A stretch of DNA of 64,000 nucleotides from Hyalella azteca (lineage: Eukaryota; Arthropoda; Malacostraca; Amphipoda; Hyalellidae). The stretch lies in NCBI RefSeq assembly GCF_000764305.2, contig NW_025946074.1:62001-126000 (forward strand), in the 5' to 3' direction. The notes under the pieces are model-generated. The model did not search any database, was not told the origin of the DNA, and was given only the letters and a program-made list of their open reading frames with translations. A program made the translations under genes and the position numbers. Shown one piece after another: positions 55,311-64,000 of the stretch. Position 1 is the first letter of the stretch; every line of letters begins with the position of its first letter.

Positions 55311-55928
55311 CCCAGCGGGGCGGTACACGCAGCGGGCGTCGAAGGTGGTGCATCAGCATGGCCGTGGGCGGTGTCCAAATCACCTGTACAATGTATGTGT
55401 TGCCCGAGGGATCTCTGAGACCACGTCCTAATTGTACCTCTGCTGTGGCCAATACTCAGTCCTCAAATTTTCGTTCCAGATTTTGCTATTTCTACCTAGG
55501 CTTAGTGATTTTAATTTGGTGTTTATGTTCAGTAGGCAGAAGTGAAGTTAGTTTATTGTTAATTAACTGCAGAAAATGGTGATAACAACCAAACAACCAG
55601 CGTGTGGGTAGCATCATCCCTGTGTGGTGCTGTGTTGTACAGTCTAATGTACTGCACGTTTTGTGCTGTACAGTCGACAGTGCTCCGTTGTAAACTTTGC
55701 TGTACACTGTGTGTTACGTTGTGTTATTAATGCTACTTGAAAAGTGACGCATGATCTTTGGTCACTCTTGGTTCGTCAACTTACTTGCACATCCGATATT
55801 TGGTCACCGGCATCATCTTGCCCTTGGTCCTAGCCGTTCGTCGCAGCCATATTTGGCTCTTCGTCCTCGCCACCCTCGTCCCTTAGTCGCCGCCTCACTC
55901 GACCCTTCGTCAGACATAACCCTTGAGG

Positions 55929-56147
55929 ATGGGGGCACAGTCGTCCCACCAGGAGCCCCTGAGCGGTGCCCTGCCCCCCACGTCATCTCCCCCCGTGGGA
56001 GCCCCCGACTTCAGCCTCCTGAACCCCCCCCGCGACGTGCACACCAAGACCAGCTTCGTCACCAAGGCCATGAACCCGCGCACCTCTGTCAGGCGCAGCC
56101 TCAGGAAGAGGCGTGAGAAACGCCGTGCCAACAAGGAGAACGGGCAG
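55929..56147 (+). CDS. unknown gene exon 1 (MGAQSS... basic block)
   Basis: The ATG at 55929 follows an in-frame stop at 55917. The exon is GC-rich with Pro-rich and basic segments: TSSPPVGAPDFSLLNPPRD and TKTSFVTKAMNPRTS. The coding character fades sharply at CAG|GTATTG, where the 21-bp array starts. If the array is not spliced out the frame continues as GQVLLSA heptads to a stop at 56502. Confidence 0.6.
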
Positions 56148-59100
56148 GTATTGTTATCAGCAGGGCAGGTGTTGTTATCAGCAGGGCAGGTGTTGTTATC
56201 AGAAGGGCAGGTGTTGTTATCAGCAGGGCAGGTATTGTTATCAGCAGGGCAGGTGTTGTTATCAGCAGGGCAGGTGTTGTTATCAGCAGGGCAGGTATTG
56301 TTATCAGCAAGGCAGATGTTGTTATCAGCAGCACAGGTATTGTTATCAGCAGGACAGGTATTGTTATCAGCAGGGCAGGCATTGTTATCAGCAGGGCAGG
56401 TATTGTTATCAGCAGGGCAGGTATTGTTATCAGCAGGGCAGGTGTTGTTATCTGCAGGGCAGGTATTGTTATCAGCAGGGCAGGTGTTGTTATCAACAGG
56501 GTAGGTATTGATATCAGCTGGGCCCGTATTGTTATCAGCAGGGCAGGTATTGTTATCAGCTTAGCAGGTATTGTTATCAACGGGAAGGGAGAGGCATCCA
56601 TTGAGATATTTATATTATGTGTTTAGCAGTGTGACGGACGGTTCATATGACGCCTTAAAATAATTAAGAGACATTTTGTTCAAGACAAAACGTAACTCGT
56701 AAAACAAATGCACGACGCTCGGCATTTCACCGTATAATGTTTGCAGCGACGGTTGTCTACTTACGTGGCAGCTTAGTGCTGTTATATAAGCATTAAACAA
56801 CAGTCACTTTCATTGTGAGAACAGCTTGAAATAATTTTCGGAAGTCAGTTCAGACCCGTCCTGGTATTTGAGCCTGTACGTGAGGTAAAAATGCGGTTTT
56901 CGGAACTTTAATAGGTCTTTGATTTTGTAAATAAGGCTCATTTTCGTATTTGGGGGCGCAGTCATCATTAAAAATTTCTTCAATATGCACCACACTCAGC
57001 TGTATATGCCTGCTGATTAAAGGTGTTTACCTCAGAGAAGAGTGAACCACTTCACATCTCGCAAGGCTTATTCACGGAGATGTTGTGTGGAAACTGGTGC
57101 CGCAAGCCGGTTTGCCGCCCACACCAACTACCTGAATATTCTATCCTCGAGCTGTTTAGTCGCATTTTAAAGGGTAAAAAGTATTTAGCCTGATTCCCTC
57201 AAACAATTCCTTGTATCCAAACCTTCAGTCTTCGGGTATAAATTACGGTTTTATGCGCTATTTGCATCTAAGTAAATAATACAGAGGGTTTACATCATGT
57301 ATGGTTAGAGTCACAAACGAAGTCGCTGCAACAAAGGCGCCCGGAAGATGAGCTTATATGCAAACCCTTATTAGGCTTCCACCGGGGACAGTGGTAGGTA
57401 GTGGCGGTCAGTGCAACATGCAAATGATTGCCGTCACTATTTACCGTGCTATTGGTCTCGTGTTGTAACGCTACTGGCTCCGGAAGGACCCTTTCTTTAC
57501 ACGAGGCTAGTAGCATGAGTAACTCTTTACACGAGGCTAGTAGCATGAGCAACTCTTTGCACGAGGCTAGTAGCATGAGTAACTCTTTACACGAGGCTAG
57601 TAGCATGATAATTAGTTGCAGTTACTATTTGAAAGGAGCAATAACTGCATGCCTCTGCTGTCCCCGTGTAAAGGCACCTATACTATACCTACCAGTGTTA
57701 ACTGCGGCATCTTCAATGCCCGCGTTTCTTTTTATTGGCTCGGGTAAGCGATACTGAGCCATCGATTGCCTAATCTTTGAGGCTACATTCAAGACATGAT
57801 TTCTATGCAATTCTAGAGTATATTTATGGTAGAGCCCTTCATCTAGACAAGTTTGGTTGGAAGGAATTGCGTTTTTATATGACATATTCATTTAATTAAA
57901 GAGTATGGGTTGCATTATTGGTTGACGTATATATAACGTGACTTATTTTGTGGTTATTTCGGGTGTGTGTGCCGATAAAATATAATGATAAACATTGCGG
58001 AGCAGCGTGTGTTACGAGAGTATTAAAACGCAGCAGGACTTGCAGGCGAATGCAATCTTCATTTAGAGCAATGAATGAAATTTTATGCACTTTTTCTGCT
58101 TTTGTGTGGGTTATCCTGACATGTTTTAATCCGTGATAAGGACTATCGCTACGTACAGGAAGTGTGTCACTACTTGGACAATGTGACTCATCCATTTTAA
58201 TGAGTGTTCGCTCTCGAGGTGCCAAGCTTAGCTTATGATAACGCAAGCCAGGATAAGGAAAATTTAGGGCTCAGTCTATGAAACCAAGGCGCTTGTTTAC
58301 AACAGGTCGTCACGTATCAGTTATTTAGTAGTTTATATTTTTATCATATTCTCCCCACCTCGTCCATCGTTACTTCCGGCATTCTCACCCACTTCCGGTA
58401 TCTTGTTCCTCTGCCGCCATCACGTTGTTTTCATAGCGTACTGTACAATTGTACAGTGCACGCTTGTGCATGGTCGTGGCTGCGACCTGTACGTGCTTCT
58501 ATGCATCCAAGCCATGAGTGTTCATGGTGGTTCTAACATTACCAATCGCTTCGTCATTCTCTGCACTACCAGCTGCATTGGCTGGTTTCGTGCCGACGCG
58601 TGGTTCGTTGTGAATCGTTGCAACCTGATGCCGGTTATAACCTGATGCCGGTTATAACCTGATGCCGGTTATAACCTGATTGCCGGTTATAACCTGATGC
58701 CGGTTATAACCTGATGCCGGTTATAATCTGATGCCGGTTATAACCTGATGCCGGTTATAACCTGATGCCGGTTCAGGTTATAACCTGATGCCGGTTACAA
58801 CCCGATGCCGGTTACAACCAGATGCCGGTGGTTATGCTGATGCTATACACTGTCAACTTCTTGGTGCGTTAGGGGAAGTGAAAAAAGAAACTGCAGACCT
58901 AGGATTGTTATATTTCTATACCATCAAAAGAAATTTATAAAAGCCTGAATTTCATAATGTTTAGTTTTATTTAGTTATTGAAGCAAATGTATAGCACACT
59001 TCTCTTTGAGTTTTCTAATGACATAGCATGTAGTAAGCGGAGGCATTTACGAGAACGTCCATATAGCTTGGTAAAACATATGTCATTTGTACATCTTTAT

Positions 59101-61232
59101 TCATTCATCAGTTTTAATCTGCGTGCGATAATCTGGAAAATTTTTGCGCGAACTGACGTGAAGTGTCTGAAGAATTCGACCATGATGTGGCAGGTACTAA
59201 AATTTCAAGATCTAATCTTGGATAAGAATCATGACGCGTAATGGTTCGGCATCTGATAGACCTGGAACTGTCAACCCAGCGAACGTCTGTTGACGCCTTC
59301 GTTACTCTCTCTCGGACAAGATCTATGATATTGGTAGGCCGTCGTAACCCTAATTTCTGTATAGGTATGATGTTAAAAGCTATTAGTAACTCTGAGTTTA
59401 GGTATAATACAATTGAATGTGTTCTAGTTTACTGGGACTTGCCTATTTTGCTGGTCAGCGCATGGGTGTAAGCGTCGTGATGAGCCTGGTCAACGGAGGC
59501 TGACCTTTCGGTCACTGAAATTATTGACCATATGTTGGCTCCCTATTATCGTGATTTTTTTTGTATTTGCTAAGCACCTAACCTTGTATAGCGCTGCGTG
59601 CTCGGTATGCCTCTCAACCTAACAAAATTTGAAAGCGGGGCCGACACAACAACCGTTGCCATCTAGGACGCGAAGAGCATGCAAATTAGCCGCTCTGTGT
59701 CCGCTTTGGCCGGGCTTGAAGTGTAACCTCTGCCGCAAGCCGCGGTTTTATCACCACTCTCAGCCCTGCTCTTGCATTGGCTCAAGTTTACCTTGGCCAC
59801 GTGCTAGCGCTCATTGTTTAAGATGTTATTGTCACGGCAGGTATTTTACAGAAGAAATCCCCGTGCTTTCCTGTGTGCAGCAACAGTGCAGCGCGCACAT
59901 GCCTGGTAATCCCGACAAAGATAAGCTTCACATCCTGGCGTATCTTCGGCCACCGCAGCCGTGGCAGTTACTTGCTATCCTCCAACATTGCTTGGCTGTG
60001 TGCCTACGTTCCCTCGTATCTACGTGTATTGTCTTTACTTCCTTCGTATAAAGTGTCGCGTGCCATCGTGTCTTGCGTCAATTTGTCTACTTGCTTCTAA
60101 CTCTTATACTCGTGTCGCAAAAATAATTGGCAACCCTGTATCTCCTTCCATCTACATGCTCCACTGACTTGAATTTCGGAGAACTAAACGGCCTCATCAG
60201 CTTAATTGTCTGAAATAAATTGAGCCGTTAATCAGACATTGCTTATAGCTAATTCGAAAAGAATCACCACTCGGATTACAGTCGTGAGGAGTTACTTGAA
60301 CAAGCCGGAAAGAAGGGTTCGTTAGAGCCATTCGTATTTTTTGCAGATGTATCTAATGTTTTAGAAAACAAGTAGAAAATTTCATGGTTTTATATTCAAG
60401 GCCTTAAACATCTAAGGTGACGAGAACACGCGGTTCCCCTGCAACATTGTGCCAGACGTCTCAGTTTAGCTCAGAGGCCCGAGAGTGTAGATCGAGTGGT
60501 ACACAACTGTCGTTCCTCCACACCGACACACAGCACTTAATTCACCACAGTGCTGCCGCTGCCCCCAGGACTGGTTGGTGACGTCTCATGATGATCTGTA
60601 GAAGGTGTTCGGTTCAGCGGGAGAGCTCCGTGATAGTACATGGCATACGCATGGCGCAGGGGGCAATGCTGACACCCCCGAGCAGCGAGGGAGAAAGTTC
60701 TCCTGAAGAAGGTCCCTTGGGCAAGCGCGCGGTGCACTTCATTAATGGGGGAAACGCGGGGTCGGGTGGCAGCGGCTGCGCCCCGAGCTGCAACATCACT
60801 TCTCTTGCTCCCCAGCAGCAGCGCTCTAGTGCCAGTGCCATCCCTCAGCAGCCCCACAGTGCCGCGGCTCCTAAACAGCGAGTTGTCAGTGCCAGTGCCT
60901 GCACAACAGCCCTCGACGCGCACAGCATCCGCACAGCGACGACGCATCACAAGCACAGCGCTAGCGCAGCAGGCAACCACGAGCACAGTCCTGAGCGTAC
61001 TTACGCTGCTGCGCACGGTCCCTTCACGGCTCGCAGTTTGTTTGCTACGCCAAATCCTATCAGCGTTGAGCGCAATAAGCTGACCAGCACAATGTCTGCA
61101 CCCTCTTCACTCTGCAGCAACAAGGTAACCTTGTCTGTACCCTCTACACTTTGCAATAACAAGGGAACCATTTCTGCAACAACAACACGATTCCTTTGTC
61201 TGTACCCTCAGCATCCTTGTGACCCGATCTGA
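55929..61232 (+). CDS. unrecognised basic/low-complexity protein, two exons (tentative)
   Basis: Exon 55929-56147 joined to 60660-61232 gives about 264 residues. The first 73 start MGAQSSHQEP, which fits an N-myristoylation signal (Gly2, Ser6), and end in a strongly basic block SVRRSLRKRREKRRANKENG. The second exon begins with MLTPPSSEGESSPEEGP and is then Ser/Ala/Gln/His-rich. Both exons are in phase 0. I recognise no domain. The donor CAG|GTATTG is repeated about 20 times in a 21-bp array. The acceptor before 60660 has a poor pyrimidine tract; an in-frame alternative acceptor is at 60617/60618. A further splice donor AAG|GTAACC after 61124 would replace the last 36 residues. Exon 1 is fairly convincing; the join is a proposal. 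Confidence 0.42.
56142..56585 (+). repeat. 21-bp minisatellite spanning the exon 1 donor of the unknown gene
   Basis: Unit GGGCAGGTATTGTTATCAGCA, about 21 copies. The first unit is the exon end GGGCAG plus the donor GTATTG. Nearly every copy keeps CAG|GT. Confidence 0.95.
57383..57666. mobile_element. MITE-like repeat, copy 2, with internal tandem expansion
   Basis: Same family as 41.1 kb: CGGGGACAG ends, GGCGGTCAGTGCAAC, TTTACCGTGCTATTG. The motif CACGAGGCTAGTAGCATGA, single in copy 1, is present four times here in about 31-bp units (57490-57610). Confidence 0.75.
58620..58835 (+). repeat. 17-bp minisatellite
   Basis: Unit AACCTGATGCCGGTTAT, about 12 copies, with one truncated unit. Confidence 0.95.
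58836..60617. other. intron of the tentative third gene or intergenic DNA
   Basis: No exon recognised. A GC-richer 140-codon frame at 59629-60051 (Cys/Pro-rich) has no recognisable domain or convincing splice sites. Confidence 0.4.
60660..61232 (+). CDS. unknown gene exon 2 (Ser/Ala/Gln-rich)
   Basis: A 191-codon frame ending at TGA. It starts GAMLTPPSSEGESSPEEGP, then GKRAVHFINGG, then Ser/Ala/Gln-rich sequence. Near the end there are two copies of a segment of the type APSSLCSNK/VPSTLCNNK, the first ending in the possible donor AAG|GTAACC. Other frames of this GC-rich stretch, on both strands, are also open, so the frame choice rests on phase and composition. Confidence 0.4.
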   Translation, partial: GAMLTPPSSEGESSPEEGPLGKRAVHFINGGNAGSGGSGCAPSCNITSLAPQQQRSSASAIPQQPHSAAAPKQRVVSASACTTALDAHSIRTATTHHKHSASAAGNHEHSPERTYAAAHGPFTARSLFATPNPISVERNKLTSTMSAPSSLCSNKVTLSVPSTLCNNKGTISATTTRFLCLYPQHPCDPI

Positions 61233-64000
61233 GTCCTTTTCTCAGTCCATGTCCTTTTACTGCTGCGCCCACGTTGGAGCACTCAACTTTTTCCTCCATC
61301 AACTCTACGCCAAAGTTGGGGTTGCTGCCCCTATTTTTGGGAATGATAAAGCACAAGCAAAATACTCACTCATATCATGCTGTCCAAATAAACCACAGCA
61401 CATTCAATACATCAAATTAGAAATTAAATATGATAAAAATATTCTCTTTCTTGACTTTTTGAAATTACTTTCTGATGTTTTTAATATAAGATATCTTTAA
61501 TATAATAAAAGTACAATCCCAAACGTTTTGTGCATCAGAATATCTGTTGAATGAAACCTAACTCTCAGCCGCGTAAGAAGCGACATTTCTTTCGCGGGTA
61601 ACCAAATATTTCCTTTACCATCGCTCGCTAATTTTCTCCGTGTTATGGACCTCTTCTTTTTGCTAAGATTTAGTTCAGTGCCTATACTATTTTTCGAAAT
61701 TGTATTATCTGAAATTGTATCTTGTCTCTCGATCTCATCAGACGAACTTGGGAGTATGACTAAGTTATTGTATAATTTCTTGAAAGAAATCATGCCATTT
61801 TTAGAGACTTCCAAATTATATTATAAATTCGTGTTCGAGTATTTATAAAGCCGGGTGTATACTCATCACACTCAGGGTTTAATTATAACCATCATTTTAT
61901 GTATGGAAATAATAATTCATAACAACTTGATAGATCACTTTACGTCTAGTTTAATGATTGATTTCACAGAAAAATAGCCAATATTTACAGTTATTTTCAA
62001 TTTTTTTTTTCTTGTTAGTATTACTGTATCCCTAAGATGAATCTGAGTTTGAAGGAATGTAATAATTTTCCGTGGAATAAATTATTAGGTAAAATTAAGA
62101 AAAAATTTATATTAAAGAGAAACGTCGGTTCACAACCACATATGAGATTGATGCTTTGCATTACATCGATTGCACTTATTCCATAACGCATTGAATTTTA
62201 ATAGCTCTGCCTAGCTAGATTGTGTAAAACATTGCATGTTTGAGGTTGTGAGACTTGTGGTTGTTTGTAGCATACGAAAGCCAATCAAATTTACTAACTT
62301 TTTATAATCAGCAGTCTCAAAAGTAAATATCTGAAGATATTGTGATTTGAGCTTCAGGTATTTCATGAACTAGATACGTTCTGCGGCGTCAACTGCAGGA
62401 GCTCCAACTACTGCGTTGATATTCTTCTATAGTAGAAAACTTCCGTCAAATAGCTGTTAATTATTTAGCTTTAGCCGACTCTTTAAATAAAATGTTTAAT
62501 ATGAAAATGTCATGAATGAACCATAGCAAGCTGTTAAAGCATCAGACAGCAGAACTTCTATCATGTAATGTCTGCATGGCAATGAATGCAGACTTCAGCT
62601 TTTGTCCCCATACCTGTACTTTTTTTATCCACCAGGGGACTAGCGCCTCTGAACTTGATTGGTACAACAGATGTGTCGAACAGATACCGTACCTATACCA
62701 TAATAGGTCCACATTACCATGACTGTAGCTGCTCATGAACATCTTGTACTTTTGTATTACCTGTAACAAAATCAATCTCTGCTACTTATAGTAGCTTCCT
62801 AATGCCATCAGTAGAAGAGAATAGCACTACTGATAACCTATCAACTACATCACTTCCTGACAGATCGGTAGAAGATTGCCATCCCAATGAACAACTGATT
62901 TGGTTTGAAAGCTACTAGCTGTCTTGGTATATTCTGTAGTTGCTGCATATCTTACAACAACACTGTTAAATAATTACTAAGTTAGAGTTGGCAAAAATGG
63001 CAAGTGACATGCTACATTCACTTAAGCTTGGCAATCTCCACAACTGCTTTCGTGCTGAGTTTGGAACCACTACAATTACTGAAATAAAGGTTTGGCAAGC
63101 ATTTATGTTTTATACATAAAGTTACTACTACACAAATTAGCAAAAATTTATAATATCAGCTTCTCTGAAAGAGAAAAGATTGACTTATCAGGTCTTAAAG
63201 TTTGATACTTGATCATTTTGACAAGGAGCCTGCATGTGCCACGTTGCCTGTTGAATTCTTCGCGGATTTTGAGATGAAGTTGCTCGATTGTAATATTTGA
63301 GACCTGGGCCTATACTTTCAAAAAAGTTAAGAGATCTTAAGGTCATCTGCCAATCATTGACGGCCTATCAAGCAAAATCCACCAATCATAGACAAGAAAA
63401 TGGAGCGTAAGTACTTACGTCAACTTATCGAGTTTTAAAAGTATGGCCCCCGGTCTGGTTGCGATCTTGTCTCAGGTGGCAGGATAAACGGCTGCTCAAT
63501 ATCTTGATAGTTACTCCAAAGTAGTCCAAATAATGAAGAAGTCTACAACATTCTTTGAAGCAAAATTTATAGATTAAATCAAATTGTTGGAGAACTGCTC
63601 GTTTGCTGGTGCCGTTAATTGCTGCATATAGTTATGGGTTTGCCGTTAATATCAAGGGCGTCACGAAGCCTGTTGAATAATCGAGGATTTTGATACGAAG
63701 TTGCTCGATTGAAATACTTTGAAACAGTTCGAAATAGTTTTATCTGGCTTCAAATTTTATATTTTTGACTTCACTGCATGTTGTTTAGTATGATTTTCTC
63801 GGAATTAGTTTTGATCTGTGTCTCACTGTTATCATTTCACCTCTTACTGTAGGGAGTCCGTTAAGTACCTATATATATGTACTTTTATTGTTTAGAGTGC
63901 ATGATAGCAACACGTAATACGTTAATATTGACATTTTTAAGGCCTCTGCCGTTCTCCGTCAGCATTTTCAAAGCTTCGTCATTTGCAAGTTAGTATTGCG
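61233..64000. other. no gene recognised
   Basis: AT-rich. The 105-codon - strand frame at 61497-61814 is unrecognised. A direct repeat of about 55 bp (CTGTTGAATTCTTCGCGGAT with GAAGTTGCTCGATTG) at 63247-63304 recurs at 63670-63725, with the 63.3-kb MITE just after the first copy. Confidence 0.45.
63306..63453. mobile_element. short MITE-like repeat
   Basis: About 148 bp with inverted ends GGGCCTATACTTTCAAAA and, inverted, GGGGCCATACTTTTAAAA. The inside contains TTGACGGCCTATCAAGC and CCACCAATCATAGACAAG, which recurs in diverged form at 46.8 kb. Confidence 0.6.

Noticed and set aside
61497..61814. 105-codon frame on the - strand
   Set aside because: No similarity recognised, AT-rich composition and no supporting signals.

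Overview
The window reads as nuclear DNA of an arthropod, most likely a malacostracan crustacean. This is inferred from intron-split animal genes, long repeat-rich introns, several cut-and-paste transposon families, a tRNA-derived SINE and an exceptional load of minisatellites. No bacterial or viral gene organisation is visible, and the species cannot be named from the sequence. One run of N (45780-46321) is an assembly gap inside a tandem array.

Three spliced genes can be supported, all on the + strand. (1) About 5.6-27.5 kb holds a p120/delta-catenin family gene of 20 recognised coding exons. It has an armadillo-repeat core and ends in the PDZ-binding motif DSWV; about 911 codons can be joined, with every exon phase agreeing except one ambiguous donor at 24185/24189. 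(2) 33.2-38.2 kb holds a complete heparan sulfate 2-O-sulfotransferase gene of 8 exons and 352 codons. (3) 55.9-61.2 kb holds a tentative two-exon gene for an unrecognised basic, low-complexity protein that starts MGAQSS, a possible myristoylation signal. The first two proteins work in different places: the catenin at cadherin junctions under the plasma membrane, the sulfotransferase in the Golgi lumen. Nothing suggests they are co-regulated.

Mobile DNA is plentiful. There is a 1.09 kb hAT-like element with a perfect 8-bp target duplication (1909-3001), and a 2.0 kb hAT-like element (6542-8545) that contains a nested mariner-like element (7394-8147). A 951-bp near-palindromic fold-back element lies at 11530-12480. 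A decayed Tc1/mariner element with TA duplications and terminal repeats lies antisense in a catenin intron (15080-16363). A piggyBac-like MITE sits in a sulfotransferase intron, two inverted copies of one tRNA-derived SINE lie at 31 kb and 41 kb, and there are two pairs of smaller MITE-like repeats.

The most striking signal is that many minisatellites are not placed at random. In all three genes, tandem arrays begin exactly at exon/intron junctions, and their unit contains the last bases of the exon plus the 5' splice site (or, less often, the 3' splice site plus the exon start). Clear cases are catenin exons ending at 16955, 19571, 20159, 21434 and 21887, the sulfotransferase exon starting at 35982, and the unknown gene's first exon ending at 56147. 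In the last case the unit is 21 bp, so every repeated donor keeps the reading frame. From 38.2 to 55.9 kb and beyond 61.2 kb no gene was recognised; these stretches hold tandem arrays, MITEs and apparently unique AT-rich DNA.
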